Below are positions 26,901 through 36,157 of a DNA stretch of 64,000 nucleotides, one piece after another (position 1 is the first letter of the stretch; every line of letters begins with the position of its first letter). The notes beneath the pieces were generated by a model. It ran no database searches, was not told the DNA's origin, and saw nothing but the letters and a program-made list of their open reading frames with translations. Location: the NCBI GenBank assembly GCA_020161755.1, contig JAIUOS010000005.1, forward strand, positions 113,442 through 177,441, given 5' to 3'. The position numbers and the translations under genes are program-made. Origin of the DNA: Actinomycetota bacterium (GTDB taxonomy: Bacteria > Actinomycetota > Actinomycetes > Propionibacteriales > Propionibacteriaceae).

Positions 26901-26913
26901 AGTACTGGGTACT
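26901..26913. promoter_or_regulatory. Likely TetR operator in the divergent fad promoter
   Basis: AGTAC-TGG-GTACT, a perfect inverted repeat. It overlaps TACTGT (26910-26915), which sits 6 nt before the TetR start, so binding would repress the regulator and probably the thiolase operon. Confidence 0.6.
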
Positions 26914-26921
26914 GTGGAGAC

Positions 26922-27563
26922 ATGCAGACCGACGGACGCGACACCCGCTGGGCGGAGCACCGGCAGACCCGGCGGCGCGAGCTCGTCGAGGACACGCTGC
27001 GCGCCGTCCGCAAGCACGGCGCCGGCGTCGGAATGGACGAGATCGCCGCGCAGGCGGGCACCTCCAAGACCGTCATCTACCGGCACTTCGGTGACCGTGC
27101 CGGCCTCTATGCCGCGGTGGTCGCCAGCGTCCACGACTTCATCCACGCCGACCTCCGCGTCGCCCTCGAGCTCACCGACGCCGCCGACCTGTCCCGGCTG
27201 GCCCACGACCTCGCCGACGCCTACTTCGCGCTCGTAGAGCGCGACCCCGAGATCTACCGGTTCGTGCTCAGCCCGCCGGCGAGCGACGCGGCGTCCATCG
27301 ACCCCTACGGCGGCCTGCCCGAGCTGATCGGCGGGCAGGTCAGCGCGGCCATCGCCGCCCACCTCGCGCGGCAGGGCCAGGACCCCGCCTGTGCCACCAC
27401 CTGGGGCCACGGCCTGGTCGGCTTCATCCGTGCCGCGGCCGACAGCTGGATGGCCACCGAGCCCCGTCCGTCCCGCACCGAGGTGCTCGCCCACGTCGAC
27501 ACGTTCTTCACCCCCGCGCTGGCCACCGGGCTGGCCGCCGTCCCGCAACGACAGGAGCAGTGA
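26922..27563 (+). CDS. TetR-family regulator of the fatty-acid genes
   Basis: Regulator of 213 aa. The N-terminal HTH is MDEIAAQAGTSKTVIYRHFG; the C-terminal ligand domain includes FVLSPPASDAASIDPYGGLP. Leaderless (TACTGT, 6 nt, ATG). It overlaps the acyl-CoA oxidase gene by 1 bp and is divergent to the thiolase operon; by position it should sense an acyl-CoA. Confidence 0.9.
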   Translation: MQTDGRDTRWAEHRQTRRRELVEDTLRAVRKHGAGVGMDEIAAQAGTSKTVIYRHFGDRAGLYAAVVASVHDFIHADLRVALELTDAADLSRLAHDLADAYFALVERDPEIYRFVLSPPASDAASIDPYGGLPELIGGQVSAAIAAHLARQGQDPACATTWGHGLVGFIRAAADSWMATEPRPSRTEVLAHVDTFFTPALATGLAAVPQRQEQ

Positions 27564-29521
27564 TGACCCAGGTGATGGATCCCGCCACCCGCACCAGCAA
27601 CCACCCGGAAGTCCCCGGGGAGCAGCTCACCGACCTGGGCGCGGCCCTGCGGCACGCCTTGGACGGCCAGTGGGCCGAGCGGCGTGCACAGGCCAGGGCG
27701 ACGTTCCCGTCGGCCAACCTGCTGCGTGACCCGGACCTGTCCTATCCGGAGGCGCGCGACTGGGTGCTGGTCCGGCTCCGCGAGCTCGTGGACGCGGGCT
27801 TCGGCGCGGCCGGCGTCCCGCGCAACGCCGACGACACCGCCGACCCGGCGGCCGCGGTCATCGCCTTCGAGCTGCTCGCGCACGGCGACCTGTCGACGCT
27901 GATCAAGTCGGGCGTGCAGTTCGGGCTGTTCGGCGGCGCCGTCGCCAACCTGGGCACCCGCTGGCACCACGACACGTTCCTGCCCACGATCACCAGCGCC
28001 GAGCTGCTCGGCTGCTACGCGATGACCGAGCTCGGCCACGGCTCGGACGTCGCCGGGCTGGAGACCACCATCACCTACATCCCCGAGACCGACGAGTACG
28101 AGGTGCACTCCCAGACCCCGGACGCGACCAAGGCCTACATCGGCAACGCCGCCCGGGACGGCTCGATGGCGGTCGTGTTCGGCCAGCTGCTGGTGCACGG
28201 CAAGAACCAGGGGGTGCACGCCGTCCTGGTGCCGATCCGCGACGAGAACGGCGCCGACCTGCCGGGCGTCAGCACGTCCGACCATGGTGGGAAGGGTGGG
28301 CTCCAGGGCATCGACAACGGCCGGTTGACCTTCGCCCGCGTCCGCGTGCCACGGCAGATGCTGCTGAACCGCTACGGCGGCGTCGACGACACCGGCCGCT
28401 ACGCCTCGTCCATCGACAACGCGAACCGGCGCTTCTTCACGATGCTGGGGACGCTGGTCCGCGGCCGGGTCTGCATCGCGGCCGGCGGCGGCATCGCGGC
28501 CCGGCGCGGGCTGTCGATCGCCACCCGGTACGCGCTGAAGCGGCACCAGTTCACCGCGCCCGACCGGCCCGGCGGCGTCCTGCTGCTCGACTACCTCACC
28601 CACCAGCGGCGGTTGATCCCGGCGATCGCCCGGGCGTACGCGATCGGGTTCGCGCAGAACGAGCTCACCGAGGCGCTCGCGCACATCCAGGGCGGCGGCG
28701 AGCACACCGAGCGCGAACAGCGCCAGCTCGAGACGCGCGCGGCCGGGCTGAAGGCGATGGCCACCCGGTTCGCCAACGACACCCTGCAGGAGTGCCGCGA
28801 GGCCTGCGGCGGGGCCGGGTTCATGGCCGAGAACCGGCTGGTCGGGCTCCGCGCGGACGCCGACGTGTTCGCCACCTTCGAGGGCGACAACACGGTGCTG
28901 CTCCAGCTCGTCGCCAAGGCGCTGCTCACCGACTACAAGCAGGTCTGGGGCGACATGGACCGTGCCGGGATGGTGCAGGCCACGGCCAGGATGGTCGGCG
29001 ACACGGTGCTGGAGCGCACCGCGGCCAACCTGCTGATCGACCGCCTCGTCGGCGCCGCCAAGCGGCGTCCGGAGGAACTGACGCTGGTCGACCGCGGCTG
29101 GCACGCCTACCTCTTCGAGGAGCGGGAGCGGCACTCGCTGGAGTCGCTCGCCCGGCGCATGCGGGGCGCTAACGGACGCGACTTCGAGGCCGTCAACCGG
29201 CTCGGCGCCCACATGCTGTTCGTCGCGCGCGCCCACCTGGAGCGGGTGACGCTGGAGGCGTTCATCGCCGGCATCGAGGCCTGCGAGGGCCCGGACGCCC
29301 GGCGCGTGCTGGAGCGGCTGTGCAGCCTTTTCGCGCTGGACAGCATCTCCACCGACGCCGCCTGGTTCCTCGAGCACAACCGCATCTCTACCGGTCGCGC
29401 GAAGGCGGTGGACGCGCAGATCGACGCGCTGTGCGGGGAGCTGCGTCCGCAGGCCCTGGAGGTCGTGGAGGGACTGGGCATCCCCGAGGGCTGGCTGGGT
29501 GCTGCGTTCCTCGCAGACTGA
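27563..29521 (+). CDS. Acyl-CoA oxidase/dehydrogenase family protein
   Basis: Flavoprotein of 652 aa, longer than FadE-type dehydrogenases (about 390) and matching the acyl-CoA oxidase layout. Seen: CYAMTELGHGSDVAGLETTI (FAD/substrate loop), NGRLTFARVRVPRQMLLNR, CREACGGAGFMAENRL and the FEGDNTVLLQLVAKALL motif near the catalytic Glu. Performs the first step of beta-oxidation. The start is in a TGATG overlap with the TetR gene; a GTG 3 nt earlier is also possible. Confidence 0.92.
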   Translation: MTQVMDPATRTSNHPEVPGEQLTDLGAALRHALDGQWAERRAQARATFPSANLLRDPDLSYPEARDWVLVRLRELVDAGFGAAGVPRNADDTADPAAAVIAFELLAHGDLSTLIKSGVQFGLFGGAVANLGTRWHHDTFLPTITSAELLGCYAMTELGHGSDVAGLETTITYIPETDEYEVHSQTPDATKAYIGNAARDGSMAVVFGQLLVHGKNQGVHAVLVPIRDENGADLPGVSTSDHGGKGGLQGIDNGRLTFARVRVPRQMLLNRYGGVDDTGRYASSIDNANRRFFTMLGTLVRGRVCIAAGGGIAARRGLSIATRYALKRHQFTAPDRPGGVLLLDYLTHQRRLIPAIARAYAIGFAQNELTEALAHIQGGGEHTEREQRQLETRAAGLKAMATRFANDTLQECREACGGAGFMAENRLVGLRADADVFATFEGDNTVLLQLVAKALLTDYKQVWGDMDRAGMVQATARMVGDTVLERTAANLLIDRLVGAAKRRPEELTLVDRGWHAYLFEERERHSLESLARRMRGANGRDFEAVNRLGAHMLFVARAHLERVTLEAFIAGIEACEGPDARRVLERLCSLFALDSISTDAAWFLEHNRISTGRAKAVDAQIDALCGELRPQALEVVEGLGIPEGWLGAAFLAD

Positions 29522-29568
29522 GTGAGCGCATTTCGCCAACCCCGGCGCGGTGGAGCACTATTGGGTCC

Positions 29569-30084
29569 ATGGAGTCCACGGCGCGGTTCGGCTGGTGGCC
29601 GACCCTGCACCTGGTGGTGGCGCTCGCCGCGATCGCCCACGGACTCATCATCGTCGTGGTCTGGGTGGCGAACCTGGTACTCGCCGGTGACGAGGAGATC
29701 GCGCCGGGCATCCTCACCACGCTGCTCGTTCTCGGCTGGGTGGAGATCGCGCTCGGCGTGCTGGTGCTCGGCGGTCTCGCGGTCGGTACCTGGCTGCATC
29801 GTCCCTTGTGGGCGCGCGGCGTCGCGTCCGTGATCCTGGGGATGGTGCTGCACTGGGGCTGGTGGCTGATCGACCGTCGGTTCGACGTGTTCGGCACCGC
29901 CGGCCTCGGCGCCGGCGACCCGGCCCTGATCGGCCGGCTCGAGGCGCGGCTGTGGACCATGCTCGCCGTCGATGCGGTGTCGGTGGTGCTCCTGGTGCTG
30001 GGCGGCGTCCTGCTGCTCCGCCACCGCCCGCGTCCCGTCGCTGAGGTCGAGGACGCCGCCACCGACTCGCAGGCTGTGACGTAG
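29569..30084 (+). CDS. Membrane protein with four TM helices
   Basis: Unrecognised 171-aa protein with TM helices in LVVALAAIAHGLIIVVVWVA, LTTLLVLGWVEIALGVLVLG, RGVASVILGMVLHWGWWL and LAVDAVSVVLLVLGGVLLL. The acidic C-terminal tail is short. The ATG at 29569 is the first start that leaves the N-terminal helix intact; no good ribosome site is seen. Downstream of the oxidase by 47 bp but probably not part of its function. Confidence 0.7.
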   Translation: MESTARFGWWPTLHLVVALAAIAHGLIIVVVWVANLVLAGDEEIAPGILTTLLVLGWVEIALGVLVLGGLAVGTWLHRPLWARGVASVILGMVLHWGWWLIDRRFDVFGTAGLGAGDPALIGRLEARLWTMLAVDAVSVVLLVLGGVLLLRHRPRPVAEVEDAATDSQAVT

Positions 30085-30118
30085 GCGGCGACATCGCGAC
30101 CCCACTCACAGCGTGTGG

Positions 30119-30433
30119 TCAGGGGAGGCCGAGGTAGCGGCGGCCCAGGGCTGCGGCGAGGCCGCCGGCGATCACCACGACGATGTAGGGAGCCTTCAGC
30201 TTGAGCGCGACCGCGCCCGCGGCGAGGGCGAGCAGGCGGGCGTCGAGCTGGATGGCCTGGCCCTTGCCGACGGTGTTCATCACGGTCAGCGAGGTCAGCA
30301 GGCCGACGGTGAGCGCGCCCGCGAGTTCGTGGAACACCGGACGGTCGAGCACCGACTGCGGCAGCAGGTAGCCGGCCAGCTTGATCAGGTAGGCCGCCAC
30401 GCACGCGCCGATCACCCAGGCCCAGAGGCTCAT
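30119..30433 (-). CDS. azlD: AzlD-family branched-chain amino acid export subunit
   Basis: Small membrane subunit of 104 aa with three to four TM helices (WVIGACVAAYLIKLAGYLL; LTVGLLTSLTV; APYIVVVIAGGLAAAL). Works with AzlC to export branched-chain amino acids or analogues. It overlaps azlC by 4 bp. Confidence 0.9.
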   Translation of the reverse strand: MSLWAWVIGACVAAYLIKLAGYLLPQSVLDRPVFHELAGALTVGLLTSLTVMNTVGKGQAIQLDARLLALAAGAVALKLKAPYIVVVIAGGLAAALGRRYLGLP

Positions 30434-31131
30434 TCGGCACCCCCGTCCCCGGGCAACGCCGGGACGTGGCGCCGCCGCCAGGCCCACCAGCCGGCGGTGA
30501 CGACCGCGGCGATCAGCACCGGGATGCCGGGCGGCACCAGCGGCAGCGTGACGATCGTGGCCAGCGCCGCCAGCACCGCGATCGCCGCCGGGTCGCGTCC
30601 GGTGAGGCGTGGCCAGAGCAGGCCGAGGAACGCCGCCACCGCGGCACCGTCCAGGCCCCACTGGCCGGGGTCGCCGATGGCATTGCCGGCCAGGGCGCCG
30701 ACGAGGGTGAACGTGTTCCACAGCACGTAGACGCCCAGCCCCGCCGTCCAGAACCCGCGGACGCGCTCGTCGTGGTCCTCCTGCGCGGTGGCGGTAGCCG
30801 TCGACTCGTCGATCGTGAACTGCGCCATCAGCGGGATCAGGCGCCGCGGCGGACGGATCAGCGCCTTCAGCTGCATGCCGTAGACGCCGTTGCGGACGCC
30901 GAGCAGGGTGGCGGCCGCCCACGCCGCGCCCCCCGTCCCGGCGCCACCGATGACCCCGATGAACGCGAACTGGGAGCCGCCGGTGAACATCAGCGCACTG
31001 AGCGCGCAGGTCTGCCAGACGTTCAGGCCGGCGGCGACGGACAGCGCACCGAAGGACACCCCGTAGACGCCCACCGCGGCCGCGATGGACAAGCCCATCC
31101 GGACGGCGGGGGTGAAGGTCGGCAGGCGCAC
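30430..31131 (-). CDS. azlC: AzlC-family branched-chain amino acid exporter
   Basis: Large subunit of the LIV-E family, 233 aa, with about seven TM helices. Typical segments: GVSFGALSVAAGLNVWQTCA, LMFTGGSQFAFIGV and RNGVYGMQLKALI. GTG start with TAGCTT exactly 6 nt upstream (leaderless). Divergent from the flavoprotein gene, with an inverted repeat at 31169-31197 between. Confidence 0.92.
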   Translation of the reverse strand: MRLPTFTPAVRMGLSIAAAVGVYGVSFGALSVAAGLNVWQTCALSALMFTGGSQFAFIGVIGGAGTGGAAWAAATLLGVRNGVYGMQLKALIRPPRRLIPLMAQFTIDESTATATAQEDHDERVRGFWTAGLGVYVLWNTFTLVGALAGNAIGDPGQWGLDGAAVAAFLGLLWPRLTGRDPAAIAVLAALATIVTLPLVPPGIPVLIAAVVTAGWWAWRRRHVPALPGDGGAE

Positions 31132-31168
31132 CGCGTCAAGCTAACGCACTCGGCGCTCGCGGCTCCCG

Positions 31169-31197
31169 GGAATCTCAGCGGCCCGCGATGAGATTCC
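31169..31197. promoter_or_regulatory. Inverted repeat between azlC and flavoprotein genes
   Basis: GGAATCTCA and TGAGATTCC, perfect over 9 bp around an 11-bp spacer, in the 115-bp divergent gap. The shape suits a dimeric regulator; no regulator gene is adjacent. Confidence 0.5.
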
Positions 31198-31246
31198 GGC
31201 GTCCCGGTGAGCCCGCGGGGAGCGACGCAGGGCTACGGTCGGGCGC

Positions 31247-31894
31247 ATGGACGAGACGACGGTGCGCCGGCTGGTGCCGACCCGGTTGGCCGAGCGGGCC
31301 GAGCACGACCGGGCGGCGCTGGACGCCCTGCTCGACGAGGTGCTGGTCGCGCACGTCGGGCTCACGCTCCCGGAGGGTCCGCTGGTGCTGCCGATCGGCT
31401 TCGCCAGGGACGGTGACCGGCTGCTGCTGCACGGCTCCACCGGCTCCCGGTGGCTGCGGGTGCTCGCCGGTGGCGCGGACGCCTGCGTCACCGTGACCAG
31501 CCTGGACGCGCTCAAGGTGGCCCGGTCGGCGTTCGAGTCGGGCATGCGATACCGCAGCGCCTGCCTGTTCGGACGCTGCGCGCCGCTGCCCGCCGACGAG
31601 GCGTCCGCCGCGCTGGTGCTATTCACCGACCGCCTGTTGCCCGGACGAAGCCGTGAGATCCGTCCGAGCACCGCCCGGGAGCTGGCGGCGACGATGGTGC
31701 TGGCGTTCCCGATCGACCAGTGGTCGCTGAAGTCGTCCGACGGCTTCCCCGAGGACCCCGACGACGACCGCGCCGACGACGCCTGGGCCGGGGTGGTGCC
31801 GCTGCGCACCGGCTTCGACGCCGCGCTCCCGAACCCCGACCTGCGGCCCGGCATCGCCGTCCCCGCGTCCGTCCGTGCCCTGACCGACCGCTGA
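31247..31894 (+). CDS. FMN-binding split-barrel (pyridoxamine oxidase-like) protein
   Basis: Protein of 215 aa in the flavin-nucleotide-binding branch (NimA/YwrF-like). Seen: VLVAHVGLTLPEGPLVLPIG, LLLHGSTGSRWLRVLAGG, FESGMRYRSACLFGRC and the C-terminal DDAWAGVVPLRTGF. Probably an F420- or FMN-dependent reductase; substrate unknown. TACGGT lies 7 nt upstream of the ATG. Followed at once by a palindromic repeat. Confidence 0.85.
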   Translation: MDETTVRRLVPTRLAERAEHDRAALDALLDEVLVAHVGLTLPEGPLVLPIGFARDGDRLLLHGSTGSRWLRVLAGGADACVTVTSLDALKVARSAFESGMRYRSACLFGRCAPLPADEASAALVLFTDRLLPGRSREIRPSTARELAATMVLAFPIDQWSLKSSDGFPEDPDDDRADDAWAGVVPLRTGFDAALPNPDLRPGIAVPASVRALTDR

Positions 31895-31903
31895 CCCGAA
31901 ACC

Positions 31904-31934
31904 GGACCAAAAGGGGACAGTCCCCTTTCGGTCC
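31904..31934. repeat. Palindromic repeat, GGACC-AAAAGGGGAC family
   Basis: GGACCAAAAGGGGAC-A-GTCCCCTTTCGGTCC, one mismatch in 15-bp arms, 9 bp past the flavoprotein stop. Probably serves as its terminator. Confidence 0.88.
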
Positions 31935-31954
31935 GCCACGCCCTTCTCCCCACC

Positions 31955-32002
31955 GCAAAGTGGACCGAATCCGTCGATGACGACGGTTCCGGTCCACTTT
32001 GC
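31955..32002. terminator. 22-bp inverted repeat between convergent genes
   Basis: Arms 31955-31976 and 31981-32002 (left arm GCAAAGTGGACCGA...) match with two mismatches around a 4-nt loop. It lies between the plus-strand flavoprotein gene and the stop of the minus-strand permease, so probably a two-way terminator. Confidence 0.7.
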
Positions 32003-32027
32003 GAGTTGTGGAGGCTCGGGGCCGGCG

Positions 32028-33386
32028 CTAGCGGGCGTCGTCCTCGTGGGAGGGCTCGAACTCGGCCACGATCGCGGTGCTGTCGTCGCCGAGGTCGGTG
32101 CCCCGGGCCTTCCCGACAGCCTTCATCAGGTGGTACAGCGCGAGCGCGGTGATCGTGCCGACGGTGACGCCGCCGAAGGTCATGCCGCCCACGGTCGCGC
32201 CGTCGACCACGGTGCCGCCGATGGTGAAGTTGAAGTTCGCGATGCCCATGATCAGGCCGATGGCCGCAGGGATCAGGTTCACCGGGTTGGTGAAGTTGAC
32301 CTTGTTCTCGATCCAGATGCGAGCGCCGAGCAGGCCGATCATGCCGTACAGCACCGTCCCGGCCGCGCCGATGACGCCGGCGGGGATGGTCGCGATCGCC
32401 TGGCCGAACTTCGGGATGAACGACAGCAGGATCGCGATCGTGCCGGCGATCCAGTACAGCGCGGTCGAGTACACCTTGGTGGCCGCCATGACGCCGATGT
32501 TCTCCGCGTAGGTGGTGGTGCCCGAACCGCCGCCGAAGCCGGCGAGGGTGGTCGCGACGCCGTCGGCCAGCAGGGCGCGTCCCATGGTCTTGTCGTAGTT
32601 CTTGCCGGTCATCAGCGACACCGACTTCACGTGGCCGACGTTCTCGGCGATCAGCACCAGCACCACCGGCAGGAACAGTGCCGTGACGCTGAAGTCGACG
32701 GTCGGTAGGGTGAAGTGCGGCAGCCCGATCCAGTCGGCCGAGCCGACCGCCGCGAAGTCCACCTGGCCCTGGAGCAGCGCCGCGATGTAGCCGACGACCA
32801 CGCCCAGCAGGATCGACAGCCGGCCGATCAGGCCGTGGAAGAGGACGGTGATCAGCACGATCGAGATCAACGTGATCCAGCCGGTCAGCGGCGCCGCCCA
32901 GAAGCCGGACTTGTTCGCCTCGCCCCAGGCCGCGCCGGCCAGGTTGAAGCCGATCAGCATCACGATCGTGCCGGTCATCACCGGCGGCATCAGGGCGTCG
33001 ATCCAGTGCGAGCCGGCCAGGTGCACGACCGCGCCGACGATCGCCAGCAGGAGGCCGGTGAGCATGATGCCGAACAGCGCCTTGCCGATGTCGCCGCCGG
33101 CCTTGGACGCCAGGACCGGCGAGATGAACGCGAACGACGAACCCAGGTAGCTCGGCAGCCGGTTGCCGGTGATGAGCAGGAACAGGATCGTGCCCAGGCC
33201 GCTGAAGAACAGCGTGGCCGGGATCGGGAAACCGGTGATCAGCGGCACCAGGAAAGTGGCGCCGAACATGGCCACCACGTGCTGGGCACCGAGGCCCAGC
33301 ATCTTCCCCCAGCCGAGCCGCTCGTCCGGCAGGACGACCGCCCCCGGTTCGATCGTGCCGTTACCGTGCAGAGTCCACAGAGCCAT
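32028..33386 (-). CDS. uraA: Uracil/xanthine permease, NCS2 family
   Basis: Nucleobase:cation symporter of 452 aa with about 14 TM segments. NCS2 signatures: LGAQHVVAMFGATFLVPLIT, YLGSSFAFISPVLA and the central VVLVLIAENVGHVKSVS (conserved Glu) plus GFGGGSGTTTYAENIG. UraA-like, so probably uracil uptake. The ATG at 33386 has GAAGGGA 6 nt upstream; upstream in-frame codons look non-coding. The 96 bp beyond contains long imperfect inverted repeats (33423-33490). Confidence 0.93.
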   Translation of the reverse strand: MALWTLHGNGTIEPGAVVLPDERLGWGKMLGLGAQHVVAMFGATFLVPLITGFPIPATLFFSGLGTILFLLITGNRLPSYLGSSFAFISPVLASKAGGDIGKALFGIMLTGLLLAIVGAVVHLAGSHWIDALMPPVMTGTIVMLIGFNLAGAAWGEANKSGFWAAPLTGWITLISIVLITVLFHGLIGRLSILLGVVVGYIAALLQGQVDFAAVGSADWIGLPHFTLPTVDFSVTALFLPVVLVLIAENVGHVKSVSLMTGKNYDKTMGRALLADGVATTLAGFGGGSGTTTYAENIGVMAATKVYSTALYWIAGTIAILLSFIPKFGQAIATIPAGVIGAAGTVLYGMIGLLGARIWIENKVNFTNPVNLIPAAIGLIMGIANFNFTIGGTVVDGATVGGMTFGGVTVGTITALALYHLMKAVGKARGTDLGDDSTAIVAEFEPSHEDDAR

Positions 33387-33532
33387 GAGAATCCCTTCGC
33401 GAGCCGTACGCCGTGCGCACTCTAACGGCGGTGCGGACGGACGCGGCGGCCGGGAATTTCTGGTGAGATCCCCGCTTCGCACACCGCCGTTGGACTAGTT
33501 TCTGAGGCGGTGTTTCCTCTGTTCCGGATCGC

Positions 33533-35236
33533 TCAGATCCAGGACCTCAGCCACATCCGGGCGAGCCAGTCCTTGTACAGCATCAGCTGGTCGGTCAGCA
33601 CCGGGTAGATGTAGGCGAAGTTCAGCACCACCAGCGCCACCAGCACCCCGACGATGATCGCGCCCCGCCGCCGGTGCGGCCCGTCCGGCGGCCCCAGCAC
33701 CAGCCCCAGCACCATCGCCAGGATCGTCACCGTGAACGGGACGATGCAGATCGCGTAGAAGAAGAACACCGGGCGGTCGGCGTTCGGGAACCACGGCAGG
33801 TAGGTCGACATCGCGGCGATGAACGGGACGCCGAAGCGCCAGTCGCGTCCGCCGATCCACCAGATGACGGCCACGAACAGCGCGATGAACGCCAGCCACC
33901 ACAGGATCGGCGTGCCCATCGCCGAGATGACCCGGATGCAGGTGTTGTCGCCGGTGGCGGTGCACCCGTCCACACCGGGCTTGATGTCGTTGACGGCGTC
34001 GATGCCGATCGGGCGCGCCATGATCAGCCAGCCGATCGGGTGCGCGTCGTAGGGGTGGGTCTGGTTGCGGATGTAGTCGCCGGTGTGGAAGTTGTAGATG
34101 TCCTGGTGGTACTTCAGGAACGACGCCCACATCTCGCCCAGGTGGATCGTCCACGGGCTGTCCGGATGGTCGGAGCCCCAACTCCGGTCGTAGCCGCCGG
34201 AGGTGACCAGCCAGCCGGTCCACGACACCACGTAGATCACGCCGGACACCACGACCAGCCGGATGAACGCCGGGATCCCGTCGATCAGCAGCGCCTGCCA
34301 GGCCCGCCAGTCGGCGCCGGCCAGCCGGCGGGCGCCCACGTCCCACACCACGCTGAGGATGCCCATCGAGGCCAGTACGAAGATCGAGTTCCACTTCGTC
34401 GCCAACGCCAGGCCGAACATCACGCCGGCGGCGAGGCGCCACGGTCGCCACCACACGATCGGCCCGAACCGGCCGCCGAAGTCGGCCTGCCCGAGGTCGT
34501 CGAGCGCGTCGGCCAGTTTGCCCCGGTACCAGTCCCGGTCGGCGACCACGCACGCGACGGCGGCCACCAGGAAGAACGCCTGGAAGATGTCGAGCAGGGC
34601 GATCCGCGACATCACGAACGACAGCCCGTCGAAGGTGATCAGGACGCCGGCGATGCCGCCGATCAGCGTCGAGCGCGACAACCGGCGCGCCATCCGGATC
34701 GTCATGAACACCAGCAAGGTGCCGAACACCAGCGGCATGAACCGCCAGCCGAACGAGTTCATGCCGAACAGTTGCTCACCGACCCCGATCAGCCACTTGC
34801 CCAGCGGCGGGTGCACGACGAACTCGGCGGTCTCGCCGTACACGTTCACGTCGCCGGCGGCGATCTTGGCGTCCGAGCCGGACGGCCAGTCCCGCTCGTA
34901 GCCGAACTTCCACAGCGTCCAGGCGTCCTTGGGGTAGTACGTCTCGTCGAAGACCAGCTTGTTGGGGTAGCCGAGGTTGACGATCCGGATCACGAACGCC
35001 AGCGCGGTGATGCTGAGCGTCACCACCCAGCCGGTGAGGCGGTCGCGCAGCGCCGCCTGGCCGTCCCGCAGCCGCTCGACCGTGCTCAGCTCGTCGCGGT
35101 AGACCGCGCGCCGCAGCCGACGCCAGGGCGTCACGCCCGTCGAGGCCCGCGAGGACGGGTCCGGCTCGTCCCACTCGGGCACCTCGCCCTCCGCGGACGC
35201 GACCCCGCCCTCAGGCCCCCAGTCCGCTTCGGTCAC
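33533..35236 (-). CDS. pmt: Protein O-mannosyltransferase
   Basis: Dolichyl/polyprenyl-phosphomannose-protein mannosyltransferase, GT39, 567 aa with about 11 TM helices. Seen: IVNLGYPNKLVFDETYYPKD (the family Asp-Glu pair), VHPPLGKWLIGVGEQLFG and the C-terminal PMT domain ending near VFFFYAICIVPF. Mannosylates exported proteins. Divergent from rsmI, as in mycobacteria (Rv1002c/Rv1003). GTG start with TAGGAT 6 nt upstream (leaderless). Confidence 0.94.
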   Translation of the reverse strand: MTEADWGPEGGVASAEGEVPEWDEPDPSSRASTGVTPWRRLRRAVYRDELSTVERLRDGQAALRDRLTGWVVTLSITALAFVIRIVNLGYPNKLVFDETYYPKDAWTLWKFGYERDWPSGSDAKIAAGDVNVYGETAEFVVHPPLGKWLIGVGEQLFGMNSFGWRFMPLVFGTLLVFMTIRMARRLSRSTLIGGIAGVLITFDGLSFVMSRIALLDIFQAFFLVAAVACVVADRDWYRGKLADALDDLGQADFGGRFGPIVWWRPWRLAAGVMFGLALATKWNSIFVLASMGILSVVWDVGARRLAGADWRAWQALLIDGIPAFIRLVVVSGVIYVVSWTGWLVTSGGYDRSWGSDHPDSPWTIHLGEMWASFLKYHQDIYNFHTGDYIRNQTHPYDAHPIGWLIMARPIGIDAVNDIKPGVDGCTATGDNTCIRVISAMGTPILWWLAFIALFVAVIWWIGGRDWRFGVPFIAAMSTYLPWFPNADRPVFFFYAICIVPFTVTILAMVLGLVLGPPDGPHRRRGAIIVGVLVALVVLNFAYIYPVLTDQLMLYKDWLARMWLRSWI

Positions 35237-35302
35237 GCCGACATCCTAGGTGGACGGCGGGCAGGCTCGGCCGGCAACGCCCCGATCGGGAATACTGCAC
35301 AG
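35237..35302. promoter_or_regulatory. Divergent leaderless promoters of pmt and rsmI
   Basis: The 66-bp gap holds TAGGAT on the minus strand (35248-35243), 6 nt before the pmt GTG, and AATACT on the plus strand (35291-35296), 6 nt before the rsmI GTG. Confidence 0.65.
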
Positions 35303-36157
35303 GTGGAGAACGGGCGGGACGGCGGACGGCTGGTGCTGGCCGGCACGCCCATCGGCAACGTCGAGGACGCCTCGCCCGCGCTGCGCGAGGCCCTCGCCAC
35401 CGCCGACGTGATCGCCGCCGAGGACACCCGGCGCCTGCAGGGGCTGCTGGGCAGGCTGGGCATCACCACCGGCGCGCGTGTCGTGTCGTACTTCGACGGC
35501 AACGAGGCGTCCCGGGTGGGCGCGCTGCTGGCCGCGCTCGACGAGGGCCGGACGGTGGTGGTGGTCTCCGACGCGGGCATGCCGACCGTTTCCGACCCCG
35601 GCTACCGGGTGGTGGCCGCGGCGGTCGAGGCCGGTCTGCCCGTGCGGGTGGTGCCCGGCCCGTCCGCGGTGCTGGTGGCGCTGGCACTGTCGGGGCTGCC
35701 GACCGACCGCTTCTGCTTCGAGGGCTTCCTGCCGCGCAAGGGCGGCGAGCGGCGCCGCCGGCTGGCCGACCTGGCCGGCGAGCCGCGCACGATGGTGTTC
35801 TTCGAGGCCCCGCACCGGCTGGACGAGTTCCTCGCCGACGCCCGGACGGCCTTCGGTGACGCGCGCCGGGCCTCGGTGAGCCGCGAGCTCACCAAGACCT
35901 TCGAGGAGACCCGCCGCGGCACGCTCGCCGAACTGGCCGACTGGGCTGCCGGCGGCGTCCGTGGGGAGATCACGGTCGTGGTCGCGGGAGCCGCCGCGTC
36001 CGCCCTGTCGGTGGACGACGCGGTGCCGCTGGTGCTCGAGCGGGTGGGTGCCGGCGAGCCGTTCTCCGCCGCCGTGGCCGCCGTCGCCGCGGACGCCGGG
36101 GTGGCCCGCAAGGCGTTGTACGCGGCCGCGCTGGCCGCCCGGAAGGAGCGGTCGTGA
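35303..36157 (+). CDS. rsmI: 16S rRNA (cytidine-1402-2'-O)-methyltransferase
   Basis: SAM-dependent methyltransferase of 284 aa. Motifs: [49 protein letters not shown] and [12 protein letters not shown]. Methylates the ribose of C1402 in 16S rRNA at the P site. The GTG at 35303 is chosen from the leaderless -10 spacing and from where homology begins. First gene of rsmI-tatD-rsmA-ispE. Confidence 0.95.
   Translation: MENGRDGGRLVLAGTPIGNVEDASPALREALATADVIAAEDTRRLQGLLGRLGITTGARVVSYFDGNEASRVGALLAALDEGRTVVVVSDAGMPTVSDPGYRVVAAAVEAGLPVRVVPGPSAVLVALALSGLPTDRFCFEGFLPRKGGERRRRLADLAGEPRTMVFFEAPHRLDEFLADARTAFGDARRASVSRELTKTFEETRRGTLAELADWAAGGVRGEITVVVAGAAASALSVDDAVPLVLERVGAGEPFSAAVAAVAADAGVARKALYAAALAARKERS

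Noticed and set aside
33423..33490. AACGGCGGTG...CACCGCCGTT around the uraA upstream region as a pyrimidine riboswitch
   Set aside because: Arms do not match fully and no PyrR-type or known riboswitch core is visible.
33674..35302. In-frame 5' extension of rsmI across pmt
   Set aside because: The extension is antisense to pmt. The leaderless -10 and homology place the rsmI start at 35303.
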